Shown in pieces: positions 41,789 through 49,817 of a stretch of DNA of 49,817 bases. The DNA comes from Afipia birgiae 34632 (GTDB lineage: Bacteria > Pseudomonadota > Alphaproteobacteria > Rhizobiales > Xanthobacteraceae): assembly GCF_000308295.2 (NCBI RefSeq), contig NZ_HG326654.1, positions 66,782 through 116,598 of the forward strand, given 5' to 3'. A program made the translations under genes and the position numbers. The notes under the pieces were generated by a model, which saw only the letters and a list, made by a program, of their open reading frames with translations, was not told the origin of the DNA and made no database searches. The first letter of the stretch is position 1, and every line of letters starts with the position of its first letter.

Positions 41789-43222
41789 ATGAACTCAAAG
41801 GAAGAGTTGAGCACGTTGTGTGGCCTGACGAAGGCCCGGAAGTTGAAACGGATTCCAGGCCCAGCGCTGGTGTCCACGGCGATCCTCATCGGACTTTGCC
41901 AGGTGGGTCTGGCGCAAGCGCCCGGTTCGGCACCTCCCTCCGCCTCGGCCAGCGACGGCGTCACACTTTTTCAGAACGTCCGCATCTTCGACGGCAAGAG
42001 CGCGCCGTTGTCCGAACCGGCGAATGTGCTGATCCGCGGCAACCAGATCGAACAAATTTCCCGCGCGCCCATTCCGGTGGATCGCAGCGCGACCACCAGG
42101 ATCATCGACGGCGGCGGCCGGACGCTGATGCCGGGCCTGATCGACGCGCATTGGCACGCGATGCTGATACGGGCGACTCCGGCGCAAGCATTCGGTGACG
42201 TCGGCTACAACAACCTCACGGCTGGCGACGAGGCGACCGACACCCTTATGCGCGGCTTCACCACCGTTCGCGACGTTGGCGGGCCGGTATTTGGTCTCAA
42301 GCAAGCTATCGATGAGGGCATCGTCAAAGGCCCGCGTATCTATCCGTCCGGCGCCGTTATCACTGTCACAAGCGGGCATGGGGATTTCCGCGAGCTGACC
42401 GACCTGCCGCGCACGATCGGCGGCATGCTCACCCGCATGGAGAAGCTTGGCGGGAGCATGGTCGCGGACAGTCCCGACGAGGTTCGCCTGCGCACCCGCG
42501 AACAGCTTATGCAGGGGGCCTCCCAGGTCAAATTGACCGCGGGCGGCGGCGTGTCCTCACCCTTCAGTCCGATCGACGTCACCACCTTCACCGAACCCGA
42601 ACTGCGCGCCGCGGTCGAGGCGGCCGAGAACTGGGGCACGTACGTCGCCGCACATGCCTTTACGCCGGCTGCGATCCGGGGGGCTATTGCGGCCGGTGTG
42701 AAGTGTATCGAGCACGGCATGCTGATGGACGAAGCAACCGCCAGACTGATCGCGGAGAAAGGCATTTGGCTGAGCATGCAGCCGCTCCCCGAGGCCTTGA
42801 GGCTGGGCTTTCCGGTGGGGTCAGTCCAGCGCGCCAAGGCGGATGAGGTCTTTCCAGGCATAGGCAGGACCTACGAGTTGGCGAAGAAGTACAAGATCAA
42901 GACGGCGTGGGGCACCGACGTCCTGTTCTCCCGCGCGCTGGCGCAGCAACAGGGCGCCATTCTGGCTTCGCTTGTCCGCTGGTACACCCCTGCCGAGGCG
43001 CTGATCATGGCGACATCGACCAACGCCGAATTGCTGGCGCTGTCCGGAAAGCGCAATCCCTATCCGGGCAAGCTCGGCGTGGTGGAGCAAGGCGCGCTCG
43101 CCGATCTGTTGCTGGTCGACGGCAATCCGCTGGAAAATATCAATCTCATCGCTGACCCCGGCAAGAATTTTCTGGTCATCATGAAGGACGGCACCGTCTA
43201 CAAGAATGCTTTGGCCAAGTGA
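41789..43222 (+). CDS. Exported metal-dependent amidohydrolase
   Basis: A 477-aa binuclear-metal hydrolase, probably cleaving amides such as Xaa-Pro or acyl-amino acids outside the cytoplasm. Seen: signal segment (residues about 19-44), metal motif H121-W-H123 (LIDAHWHAML), bridging K248 (VKLTAGGG), H289 (AAHAF), H309 (IEHG) and D377 (GTDVLF), the full set for the amidohydrolase superfamily. The N-terminal beta-sandwich shows in FQNVRIFDGK and ends with the C-terminal GVVEQGALADLLLVDGNPLE. AAGGGAG lies 9 bases upstream. A DUF4105 gene starts 7 bases past its stop. Confidence 0.92.
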   Translation: MNSKEELSTLCGLTKARKLKRIPGPALVSTAILIGLCQVGLAQAPGSAPPSASASDGVTLFQNVRIFDGKSAPLSEPANVLIRGNQIEQISRAPIPVDRSATTRIIDGGGRTLMPGLIDAHWHAMLIRATPAQAFGDVGYNNLTAGDEATDTLMRGFTTVRDVGGPVFGLKQAIDEGIVKGPRIYPSGAVITVTSGHGDFRELTDLPRTIGGMLTRMEKLGGSMVADSPDEVRLRTREQLMQGASQVKLTAGGGVSSPFSPIDVTTFTEPELRAAVEAAENWGTYVAAHAFTPAAIRGAIAAGVKCIEHGMLMDEATARLIAEKGIWLSMQPLPEALRLGFPVGSVQRAKADEVFPGIGRTYELAKKYKIKTAWGTDVLFSRALAQQQGAILASLVRWYTPAEALIMATSTNAELLALSGKRNPYPGKLGVVEQGALADLLLVDGNPLENINLIADPGKNFLVIMKDGTVYKNALAK

Positions 43223-43229
43223 GGACTGA

Positions 43230-44246
43230 TTGAGCTCGCATCGCGGATTGTTGTCCCGGATTCTCGGCCGGTTGATCGCGGGAATCTGGTTTCTTTGTCA
43301 GGTCTTGCTTATCGCGTGGGCCACCCTGGCCATCTATTATTCCAACCTGCCATGGACAGCGCTGCGCCTTTCACTGGCGATAGCCTTTGCAGCTTTTGCG
43401 ATCTGGGCGCTCTGGTTTTCGCGTCAGCGGCGGATGCCCGGGGTCGTCGGCGCGCTGTTTCTCGGTGTGGTCGCCTGGTGGATATCGATTCCTCCCTCGC
43501 ACGATCGCGAGTGGCGGCCGGAAGTCGCGGTGATGCCCCGGGCAGTCATCGACGGAGACCGCGTGCGCATCACCGGAGTGCGCAACTTCGACTACCGCAA
43601 CCGCAATGATTTTACGGTGCGCTGGGAGGAGCGCGAGGTGTCGCTGTCGCACCTGACTGCGCTCGATTTCTATGTGTCCTACTTTACCGAAGGGCCGGTC
43701 GGGCACACCTTCGTAAGTTTTATCTTCGACAACGCGCCCCCGCTGAGTATTTCCATCGAAACGCGGCCCGAGGTCGGTGAAGGCTTTGCGCCCGTCGCAT
43801 CGCTGTTCAAGCAGTTCGAACTGATCTACCTGGTCGGCGACGAGCGCGATCTCGTCGGCGTGCGCACCAATCATCGGCGGGAGCCGGTCTATCTCTATCG
43901 CCTCAACACCTCGGCCGACGACGCGCGCCGGCTGCTGCTGGTTTACCTGAAGCGGATCAATGAACTCGCCGACCGGCCGGAGTTCTATCACCTGCTGACC
44001 AACAGTTGCACGATCAACATCGTGCGTTATGCGAATGCCGCCGGACGCGCTGGCCGGTTCGACATTCGCCATCTCTTGAATGGTCTGATCGACAGCTACC
44101 TCTATCACTCAGGCCGGGTGGACACGACGCTGCCGTTTGACGAACTGCGGCGGCGCTCCCTGATCAATGAGGCTGCGCGGGCCGCCGACGGCGCATCCGA
44201 TTTCCCTGAGCGCATTCGCGCGTCGCTGCCGACGGTGTCTCACTGA
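43230..44246 (+). CDS. DUF4105 (Lnb-type) membrane protein
   Basis: A 338-aa inner-membrane protein with an extracytoplasmic DUF4105 domain, the domain of Lnb lipoprotein N-acyltransferase. Seen: three hydrophobic helices in residues 14-88, then DUF4105 with candidate catalytic H159 (VGHTFVSFIF) and C260 (LLTNSCTINIVRYA), the His and Cys spaced as in Lnb. By family it may transfer an acyl group within a lipoprotein or cleave a small amide; this is inferred. TTG start with GAGGAC 4 bases upstream. It lies 7 bases after the amidohydrolase gene, so it is in one operon with it. Confidence 0.85.
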   Translation: MSSHRGLLSRILGRLIAGIWFLCQVLLIAWATLAIYYSNLPWTALRLSLAIAFAAFAIWALWFSRQRRMPGVVGALFLGVVAWWISIPPSHDREWRPEVAVMPRAVIDGDRVRITGVRNFDYRNRNDFTVRWEEREVSLSHLTALDFYVSYFTEGPVGHTFVSFIFDNAPPLSISIETRPEVGEGFAPVASLFKQFELIYLVGDERDLVGVRTNHRREPVYLYRLNTSADDARRLLLVYLKRINELADRPEFYHLLTNSCTINIVRYANAAGRAGRFDIRHLLNGLIDSYLYHSGRVDTTLPFDELRRRSLINEAARAADGASDFPERIRASLPTVSH

Positions 44247-44315
44247 CACGTCAACACCATCACCGTAGAAGCGCGGAAGGCCGTGCAACCGCACTGCTCT
44301 CCCGTGTGCGCGCGC

Positions 44316-44993
44316 CTAATTGTCGAAACCGACGAACACCGTAGCTTCATCGACAGACTTTCGTTCGGACACAACCGTATTTGCCGGGAAGCTTTCATCC
44401 GGCCAGCCCAGCGCGATACTTTTCATGATGACCTGATCGTCGGCTATTCCGGCGTGCTCACGCACCACCGGTGACTGCATGATGCCCTGACTGTTAATCA
44501 CCGCGCCCAGTCCTCGAGACCAGGCGGCATTGACCAGGGCGGTCGCCACAGCGCCGCAATCGAACGGCGTATCGTCACTGCCGTCCAGCACGCGGTCATA
44601 GGTTACAATCACGCATACAGGCGCGTCGAACTGACGGAATCCGCGCAGGACCCAGTCCTGCCGCTTATCCTTGTCATTGCGCTCGATCCCCATTGCGGAG
44701 AACAGTTGCTTGGCGACGCCAACCTGCCTGTCGCGGTGCTGACCCACAAAGGCCTGACCCGTACGGAACTCGCGCGACTGCGGTACGCCTGCCACCATCC
44801 GCTCAGTGTTGCCGGCGCGAATCCGATCCAGCGGTTCGCCCGTGACAATGTAGAAATTCCAGGGCTGGGTGTTCATCGACGACGGAGCGCGCATTGCCAA
44901 ACCGATTATTTCCTCAATCAGCGCTTTGGGGACTGGATCGGGTTTGTAACCGCGGATGCTCCGCCGACCGAGGATAACGTCATCAAATCGCAT
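44316..44993 (-). CDS. Nitroreductase-family flavoprotein, 225 aa
   Basis: FMN-dependent oxidoreductase, dimeric in the cytoplasm. Seen: FDDVILGRRSIRGYKPDPVP, AMRAPSSMNTQPWNFYIVTG (FMN binding) and DCGAVATALVNAAWSRGLGA, plus the C-terminal SIALGWPDESFPAN, all typical of the nitroreductase group that includes PnbA-type enzymes. Substrate unknown. ATG 44993 is preferred; ATG 45014 adds seven residues. Convergent with the DUF4105 gene. tRNA-Leu lies 119 bases upstream on the same strand. Confidence 0.9.
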   Translation of the reverse strand: MRFDDVILGRRSIRGYKPDPVPKALIEEIIGLAMRAPSSMNTQPWNFYIVTGEPLDRIRAGNTERMVAGVPQSREFRTGQAFVGQHRDRQVGVAKQLFSAMGIERNDKDKRQDWVLRGFRQFDAPVCVIVTYDRVLDGSDDTPFDCGAVATALVNAAWSRGLGAVINSQGIMQSPVVREHAGIADDQVIMKSIALGWPDESFPANTVVSERKSVDEATVFVGFDN

Positions 44994-45112
44994 TTGTATG
45001 GATTCCCACCGCATGACTCTGAACTGGCTTGGATATTCGCGGCTTCTCGGCTTTCGCGCAAGATAGGCGCGGGGTTCGGACAGCTGCTGTCGCCTCAGAG
45101 CAGCCCAGACTT

Positions 45113-45199
45113 TGGTGCGGACGGCGGGAATCGAACCCGCACGACGTTGCCATCGAGGGATTTTAAGTCCCTTGCGTCTACCAATTCCGCCACGTCCGC
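45113..45199 (-). tRNA. tRNA-Leu (anticodon UAA)
   Basis: 87-nt class II tRNA on the minus strand: acceptor GCGGACG with CGTCCGC, anticodon loop CTTAAAA (anticodon TAA), a long variable arm, T loop GTTCGATTC, discriminator A and an encoded CCA at 45115-45113. Confidence 0.97.
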
Positions 45200-45523
45200 G
45201 CGCGCGGGTTGTAACATCGCGCGGGGTGCGGCTGAAAGCCCGGTTTGCGGCGGAAATGGTCGGCCTTCGGGTTAAATCTGACATCGCAATTCCGCCGTCT
45301 GGCGGACGACAGCTCTCGCCGCGGCAATGTCCCGGTGCATCGGAATGCAAAAAACATAGGCATAGCAGGCATATTTTACACATGCTGCGGCGAAAAGTCC
45401 GGCTGGATGTCACGCGCCGGATTTGCAGGTCCCGCGTTTGTCGCTACAACTGCCTTGCCGGACGGATCGTCGCGAACACTCCTTTCAGGAGCTTTCGCGA
45501 ATTGAGATCGGGTGTGATTCGTC

Positions 45524-46351
45524 ATGCGCTGCCTCGTGGTCGCCGACCTGCATTACTCCCTGCCGCAGTTCGACTGGGTGCTCAATGCAGCGCCGGAGTT
45601 CGATGTGGTGATCATCGCAGGCGACGCGCTCGACATTGGATCGGCTGTCGATTTCCGCGCCCAGATCGTCGTCGTGCGGAAATATCTCCGGATGCTTGCT
45701 GCCAGGACGCGGGTCATCCTGTGCTCGGGCAATCACGATCTCGACGAACGCGACGAAAGCGGCGAGAAGATTTCGCGCTGGATCGGCGAAGCCGGCAATC
45801 TCGGCATCGCCCATGACGGCGACAGCCTGACCATCGGCGATACATTCTTCACCGTCTGCCCGTGGTGGGACGGCCCCCGCGTGAAAGCGCAGATCGGCGT
45901 GCAGCTTGAAGACGCCGCCGCCGCGCATCGCGGCCGCTGGATCTGGATCCATCACGCGCCGCCCGCCAACTCACCGACGAGTTGGGCGGGCGCGCGCTTT
46001 CAGGGCGATATCGAACTGGTGCAATGGATCGAGAGATATCGCCCCGACATCGTGCTGTCGGGTCACGTGCATCAGTCGCCATTCACGAAGGATGGCTCGT
46101 GGTTCGACGAGGTCGGCAACACATGGGTGTTCAATGCCGGTCATCAGTTCGGAAGCCCGCCGACGTTCATCGCGCTGGACCTCGATGCGGGCACGGCGTT
46201 CTGGCTGTCAGCAGCCGGCGAGCAATGCATCGATCTCGGCGCGCCGCTGGAGCGGCCAGCCAAAAACATCGCAGAATTTCCCGGCTGGCTTATAGCCGCG
46301 GGTCAGGCTCGCGGTCCGATCCCGGCGACGGCTTCGACGCCGGCAGGTTGA
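45524..46351 (+). CDS. Calcineurin-like metallophosphoesterase
   Basis: A 275-aa two-metal phosphoesterase. Seen in order: D8-L-H10 (VVADLHYS), GD (IIAGDALDI), GNHD (CSGNHDLDE), H (WIHHAPP) and GHVHQ (LSGHVHQSP), the full metallophosphoesterase set. After about residue 225 is a Pro/Ala-rich C-terminus. It resembles cyclic-nucleotide or 3'5'-phosphodiesterase members but the substrate is open. The 324 bases before it (45200-45523) show no gene. Its 3' end overlaps the convergent cyclic-nucleotide-binding gene by 62 bases. A CNB partner so close hints at nucleotide signalling, though only by position. Confidence 0.92.
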   Translation: MRCLVVADLHYSLPQFDWVLNAAPEFDVVIIAGDALDIGSAVDFRAQIVVVRKYLRMLAARTRVILCSGNHDLDERDESGEKISRWIGEAGNLGIAHDGDSLTIGDTFFTVCPWWDGPRVKAQIGVQLEDAAAAHRGRWIWIHHAPPANSPTSWAGARFQGDIELVQWIERYRPDIVLSGHVHQSPFTKDGSWFDEVGNTWVFNAGHQFGSPPTFIALDLDAGTAFWLSAAGEQCIDLGAPLERPAKNIAEFPGWLIAAGQARGPIPATASTPAG

Positions 46352-46775
46352 CGAGACTCTCGAGCACCTCGCCCACCATCGCAAGATGGGTGCCGTGCCC
46401 GGCATACTGCCGCTTGATGTCTGCGACATACGTCGTCGCCGCATTCAGGCGCTGGGCAAGCACCTTGGCGACGAGCAGCGCGACCTCAGGCTTTTCGCGC
46501 AGAAAGCCGTTGCCATCATCGATCTGATAGACCGTCGAGCCCGTCGAGACTCGCACCGTCGCGGTGTGAGGCAGACCGAGAAGAACCGACATCTCGCCCA
46601 GAACAGCGCCGGGTTCGGTGACCACGGCGACCACGGTCTCTCCCTTGCGAACCTCAAGCTCGCCCTCCAGCAAGATAAACAGATCGCCGGTGGTCTCGCC
46701 TTCCCGGATCAACAGCGTATCCGCCGGAAAATACGTTTCCTGCCGCCCGACGCAATGTTCGAGAACTGCACGCAT
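46290..46775 (-). CDS. Cyclic nucleotide-binding domain protein (Crp/Fnr-type, no HTH)
   Basis: A 161-aa protein with a single cNMP-binding beta-roll (about residues 5-115). Seen: ETYFPADTLLIREGETTGDL, FILLEGELEVRKGETVVAVV and PGAVLGEMSVLLGLPHTATV; the GEMS-x(9)-TATV stretch sits where the phosphate-binding cassette lies, though the usual Arg is not in the expected place. No DNA-binding domain follows; the tail is helical then polar. ATG 46775 follows GGAGA by 7 bases. The ligand is not certain. It overlaps the end of the convergent phosphoesterase gene. Confidence 0.88.
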   Translation of the reverse strand: MRAVLEHCVGRQETYFPADTLLIREGETTGDLFILLEGELEVRKGETVVAVVTEPGAVLGEMSVLLGLPHTATVRVSTGSTVYQIDDGNGFLREKPEVALLVAKVLAQRLNAATTYVADIKRQYAGHGTHLAMVGEVLESLVNLPASKPSPGSDREPDPRL

Positions 46776-46948
46776 GCCGGTCTCCGTTCTGGCAGGAGCA
46801 AAGGCTAGGCCCGGCCACGGAAAACGTCCATCGCATAGTTGTGTCCCGCTTGCGCAAATTGCCAGCACTTCCGTCACTGCGCTAGGGTGCGGAACCGTTC
46901 ACGTCTGGCGCGTGAACACAATCAAGACAAGCTGGAGGATACGCGGCG

Positions 46949-47845
46949 ATGGCCTACGAACAGATCAAATACGAAGTTCAGGACAATATCCTGACCATCA
47001 CGCTCAATCGCCCCGATAAGATGAACGCGTTCACCCATGTCATGATGAACGAGCTGATCGACGCATTCGACGCAGCGGACGCCGACGATAATGTCCGCGC
47101 CATCATCGTGACCGGCGCGGGACGCGCGTTCTGCGCGGGCGCAGACCTCTCCGAAGGTGGCGCGACCTTCGATCGCGCCGCACGGCCTGACCGCAAGAGC
47201 GCACCGCTGCGCCCGAACGGCGAGGTTGAGTGGAGCGATGACGCGGTGCGCGACGGCGGCGGCCGTGTGACACTCCGCATCTTCAAATCATTGAAGCCGG
47301 TGATCGGCGCGATCAACGGCGCGGCCGTCGGCATCGGCGTCACCATGCAACTTCCCATGGACATCAGAATCGCTTCGGTTGATGCGCGGTTCGGCTTCGT
47401 GTTCGCGCGGCGCGGCATCGTGCCGGAAGCCGCATCGAGCTGGTTCCTGCCGCGCCTCGTCGGCATCTCGCAGGCGCTGGAATGGTGTTACTCGGGCCGC
47501 GTGTTTCCGGCACAGGAAGCCCTCGCCGGACGTCTCGTCAGCAAGGTGGTGCCCGCCGATGAATTGATCACCACCGCCCGCGCCATCGCGCGCGAGATCG
47601 TGGAGAATACCGCTCCGGTCTCGATTGCGCTGATCCGCCAGCAGATGTGGCGCATGCTCGGTGCCGACGATCCGATGGAAGCCCACAAGGTCGACAGCCG
47701 CGGCATCTATTCGCGCGGCCAGTCCGCCGACGTGCGCGAAGGCGTGATGTCGTTCCTCGAAAAGCGTCCCGCGAAGTTCGCGCAGACGGTGTCGAAGGAT
47801 ATGCCGTCCTATTTCCCGTGGTGGACCGAGCGGGAATACAAGTAA
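46949..47845 (+). CDS. Enoyl-CoA hydratase/isomerase family protein
   Basis: A 298-aa crotonase-fold enzyme acting on acyl-CoA thioesters, probably hydrating 2-enoyl-CoA in fatty-acid breakdown. Seen: TLNRPDKMNAFTHVMMNELI, oxyanion loop AFCAGADLSEG (residues about 62-72) and INGAAVGIGVTMQLPMDIRI, then FGFVFARRGIVPEAASSWFL with a Glu in the catalytic position. A 20-residue insert (DRAARPDRKSAPLRPNGEVE) follows the first loop. GGAGG lies 11 bases before the ATG. It stands alone; no other beta-oxidation gene adjoins it. Confidence 0.93.
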   Translation: MAYEQIKYEVQDNILTITLNRPDKMNAFTHVMMNELIDAFDAADADDNVRAIIVTGAGRAFCAGADLSEGGATFDRAARPDRKSAPLRPNGEVEWSDDAVRDGGGRVTLRIFKSLKPVIGAINGAAVGIGVTMQLPMDIRIASVDARFGFVFARRGIVPEAASSWFLPRLVGISQALEWCYSGRVFPAQEALAGRLVSKVVPADELITTARAIAREIVENTAPVSIALIRQQMWRMLGADDPMEAHKVDSRGIYSRGQSADVREGVMSFLEKRPAKFAQTVSKDMPSYFPWWTEREYK

Positions 47846-47864
47846 GCATCCGCGATCTCTCACC

Positions 47865-47942
47865 CGTCATTGCGAGCGAAGCGAAGCAATCCAGAAGGCC
47901 AAAGACTGGATTGCTTCGTCGCAAGCGCTCCTCGCAATGACG
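47865..47942. repeat. Dispersed palindrome, GTCATTGCGAG type, copy 2
   Basis: CGTCATTGCGAG (47865-47876) and CTCGCAATGACG (47931-47942) are exact complements, with GAAGCAATCCAG and CTGGATTGCTTC-like inner arms as at 35575-35655. Lies between convergent genes. Confidence 0.8.
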
Positions 47943-48015
47943 AAAGTAGATCCCAAAATTCCCCCAAAATAAATTCGGACCAGCCACCCTTTCCACAAGG
48001 AGAGGGATAAGATAG

Positions 48016-48990
48016 TCACCGCATCGTCAGCACCACGCGCCCGATGGCGCGGCGGTCCATCAATAGCCGCATCGCCGCCGCATAATCCTGAAGCGGCAGG
48101 CGATGCGAGATGTTGGGGCTGATGCGGCGTTCCTCGGCGAGCCGTGTCAGTTCCGCAAGACGCGCAACGCCGAGCGCAGGATTTTTGCGGACCGCCTGCC
48201 CCGCGCGCACGCCGAGCACGCTCGCGCCCTTGATCAGCACCAGATTTGTTTTCGCCACACCGACGCCGCCGGTGAAGCCGATCACCAACAGCCGCGCACC
48301 CCACGCGATGCAGCGCAGGCTGTCCTCGAAAATCTCGCCGCCTACCGGATCGAACACCACGTCGACGCCGCGTCCCTCGGTGATGCGCTTGACCGCGTCC
48401 TTGAACGGCTCGCGCCCATAGAGAACGGCATGATCCGCGCCGCGCTGTTGCGCCACGGCGAGCTTCTCTTCGCTCGACGCGCACGCGATGACAGTCGCGC
48501 CGAACACCTTGCCGAGTTCGACCGCAGCCAGACCCACACCGCCACCCGCGCCATGCACAAGCAGCACCTCGCCCGGCTTGATCTGCGCGCGATCCTTCAG
48601 CGCGTGATACGCGGTGCCGTGCGCCGCGAGGAACGTCGCGCCCTGCGCATAGTCGAACGTTGACGGCAGCGGCGTGAGCTGGTCGGACGTCACGACGATC
48701 TCGTCGGCATAGCAGCCGAACCGCGCCTTCACGATCACCCTGTCGCCGACACGGACGTCATCGGCGTCCGCCACCTCGATCACCTCTCCTGCCGCTTCCA
48801 TGCCCGGCGTGAACGGCAGCGGCGGCTTGAGCTGATACTCTCCCGCCGCCATCAGGATGTCGGGAAAATTCAGCCCCGCCGCATGGATTGCGACGCGCAC
48901 CTGCCCCGATGTGAGAGCAGCACGCGGCATATCTTCCAGCTTCAGGGATTCAGGCGGGCCAAGCTCGCGACAGACGACGGCGCGCACCAT
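48016..48990 (-). CDS. NADPH:quinone oxidoreductase (zinc-free MDR family)
   Basis: A 324-aa NADPH-dependent reductase of quinones or enones. Seen: N-terminal GroES-like domain (MVRAVVCRELGPPESLKLED; AAGLNFPDILMAAGEYQLKP; PFTPGMEAAGEVIEVADADD), then the nucleotide-binding Rossmann stretch VLLVHGAGGGVGLAAVELGK with the AxxGxxG variant of the MDR family, and DVVFDPVGGEIFEDSLRCIA. The catalytic zinc cysteines of alcohol dehydrogenases are absent. GGAGAG lies 5 bases before the ATG. The physiological substrate is unknown. It converges on the enoyl-CoA hydratase gene. Confidence 0.94.
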   Translation of the reverse strand: MVRAVVCRELGPPESLKLEDMPRAALTSGQVRVAIHAAGLNFPDILMAAGEYQLKPPLPFTPGMEAAGEVIEVADADDVRVGDRVIVKARFGCYADEIVVTSDQLTPLPSTFDYAQGATFLAAHGTAYHALKDRAQIKPGEVLLVHGAGGGVGLAAVELGKVFGATVIACASSEEKLAVAQQRGADHAVLYGREPFKDAVKRITEGRGVDVVFDPVGGEIFEDSLRCIAWGARLLVIGFTGGVGVAKTNLVLIKGASVLGVRAGQAVRKNPALGVARLAELTRLAEERRISPNISHRLPLQDYAAAMRLLMDRRAIGRVVLTMR

Positions 48991-49004
48991 TAATCTCTCC
49001 GCCC

Positions 49005-49061
49005 ATTCCCGCGCACGCGGGAATCCAGTTCTTTGTCCTGGGTCCCCGCTTTCGCGGGGAC
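49005..49061. repeat. Double-hairpin dispersed repeat, copy 2
   Basis: ATTCCCGC (49005-49012)/GCGGGAAT with loop GCAC, then GTCCCCGC (49042-49049)/GCGGGGAC with loop TTTC. Same two hairpins and order as 4938-4996. Confidence 0.8.
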
Positions 49062-49099
49062 GACCGGAAACAACACAACCGTTCGCACGGCGGCCATTG

Positions 49100-49711
49100 T
49101 CACGCCGCTGTCTTCTTCCGCATCAGCGCGGCGCGGATCAGCGGCAGCCGGTCGTTGCCGAAATACATATCGGTCTTGTCGAGATAGATGGTCGGCGAGC
49201 CGAACGCGCCGCGCGCAATCGCTTCATCGGTGTTGGCCTTGAGTTGATCCTTGACGGACTGCTCGGCGATACCTGCGAAAAATTTCGCCGGATTGAGGCC
49301 GACGCGCTCGCAGATCTTCGTCAACACCTCGTCCTTGAACACGTCCTGATCGTCGCCCCAATAGGCCTCGAACACCGCCGTTGCGAACGGCAGCAGCTTG
49401 CCATGGGTATCCGCCCAGATGCAGCCGCGCATCGACTTCACAGCGTTCACCGGAAACACCGTCGGCGGCATCTTGATCTTGATGTTCGCCAGCCGCGCCC
49501 AGTCGGCCATGTCCTTCGCAGTATAGGCCTGTTTCGCCGGCACCGGATTGGCGCGCGTCTCATACATCGTCTTGTTGACGGTGTTGAAAATACCGCCGAC
49601 CAGAATCGGCCGCCACGCGATCTCCGCGCCAAGCTCCTTCGCAAGCGGCTGGATGTTGGTGAACGCGAGATAGGTCCACGGGCTGGAGCAGTCGAAGAAG
49701 AATTCGATCAT
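49100..49711 (-). CDS. 2-hydroxychromene-2-carboxylate isomerase-like DsbA-family protein
   Basis: A 203-aa thioredoxin-fold protein of the kappa-GST/HCCA isomerase group, which uses glutathione to isomerise aromatic breakdown products. Seen: MIEFFFDCSSPWTYLAF with the catalytic-type serine (S10-P11) in place of a CxxC, NTVNKTMYETRANPVPAKQA, and GAFGSPTIYLDKTDMYFGND toward the end, all in family order. ATG 49711 is preferred: AAGGAAA lies 8 bases upstream. Its natural substrate is not certain; the fold also serves other thiol chemistry. It is on the same strand as the quinone oxidoreductase, 109 bases upstream of it. Confidence 0.9.
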   Translation of the reverse strand: MIEFFFDCSSPWTYLAFTNIQPLAKELGAEIAWRPILVGGIFNTVNKTMYETRANPVPAKQAYTAKDMADWARLANIKIKMPPTVFPVNAVKSMRGCIWADTHGKLLPFATAVFEAYWGDDQDVFKDEVLTKICERVGLNPAKFFAGIAEQSVKDQLKANTDEAIARGAFGSPTIYLDKTDMYFGNDRLPLIRAALMRKKTAA

Positions 49712-49762
49712 GATGGCGTTTCCTTGTGGTTGCGCGCTCGTCGCACGCTTCTCGTTGTCGCT

Positions 49763-49800
49763 CCCTCTCCCCGCTTGCGGGGAGAGGGTTGGGCTGAGGG
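49763..49800. repeat. Dispersed hairpin repeat (CCCTCTCCCCGC type)
   Basis: CCCTCTCCCCGC (49763-49774) and GCGGGGAGAGGG (49777-49788) form a 12-bp stem with a 2-nt gap, followed by TTGGGCTGAGGG. A repeat type widespread in many GC-rich genomes. It lies before the gene at 49100-49711. Confidence 0.75.
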
Positions 49801-49817
49801 GCAACTTTCGCAACATG

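Noticed and set aside
45112..45816. Open frame of 234 codons beginning MVRTAGIEPARRCHRG
   Set aside because: It is the antisense reading of tRNA-Leu run into the start of the metallophosphoesterase gene in another frame.
1..49817. CRISPR array, rRNA, prophage structural genes, restriction or toxin-antitoxin pairs
   Set aside because: No spaced direct-repeat array, rRNA or such gene pairs were found on reading both strands.

Overview
The window looks like chromosomal DNA of a high-GC alphaproteobacterium of the Nitrobacteraceae (the Bradyrhizobium, Rhodopseudomonas, Afipia and Nitrobacter group). This is inferred from the gene content (DUF2336, DUF3126 next to cysE, COG3904, BTLCP, PRC-barrel and His/Lys-rich secreted proteins), from dispersed palindromic repeats of the kind common in that family, and from CtrA-type promoter boxes. 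No sequence search was possible, so the genus is open. Most of the window is ordinary core genome; the left end carries a probable remnant or end of a mobile replicon.

Layout. 1-1521: a HUH-type rolling-circle Rep protein, then a hairpin surrounded by short repeats, then tRNA-Thr(UGU), whose 3' end points at the Rep. 1.6-9.3 kb: small secreted or membrane proteins, a class C beta-lactamase-fold hydrolase, a lipoprotein, a cobalamin riboswitch driving a TonB-dependent receptor, and a TPR protein. 9.6-13.3 kb: NAD kinase, a response regulator plus Hpt pair, and a DUF2336 protein. 13.4-16.9 kb: a divergent TetR/VOC pair with two operators, a TauE exporter, a lytic transglycosylase. 16.9-20.3 kb: hisI, folE, an IscU-like scaffold protein, a periplasmic ClpP-like protein, yidD. 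20.4-27.5 kb: two MFS transporters around a CGNR regulator, thrS, a nitroreductase, a Pro-rich periplasmic protein. 27.8-33.6 kb: a patatin-like lipase, a CBS protein, a rhomboid protease, a PAS protein, a PilZ protein, a BTLCP protease and a small membrane protein. 33.6-39 kb: gamma carbonic anhydrase, DUF3126, cysE, an alpha/beta hydrolase and membrane proteins. 39.2-49.8 kb: NDUFS6-type zinc finger plus FAD monooxygenase, a lipoprotein, a zinc ribbon, amidohydrolase plus DUF4105 protein, nitroreductase, tRNA-Leu(UAA), metallophosphoesterase, cyclic-nucleotide-binding protein, enoyl-CoA hydratase, quinone oxidoreductase and a DsbA-like isomerase.

The most useful non-gene signals are: (i) six CtrA-like boxes (TTAA-N7-TTAA, three of them exact) upstream of the response regulator/Hpt pair, the DUF2336 gene, the transglycosylase, the PAS gene, the PilZ gene and a pair of membrane proteins, suggesting a local cell-cycle or motility regulon; (ii) the Rep/hairpin/repeat arrangement by tRNA-Thr; (iii) the cobalamin riboswitch; (iv) clear dyad operators at the TetR/VOC and CGNR/MFS divergons; (v) four short elements with related terminal inverted repeats that resemble non-autonomous transposons; (vi) several genes below 75 codons with good ribosome-binding sites. 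I did not find a defence island, CRISPR array, prophage structural genes or biosynthetic cluster.
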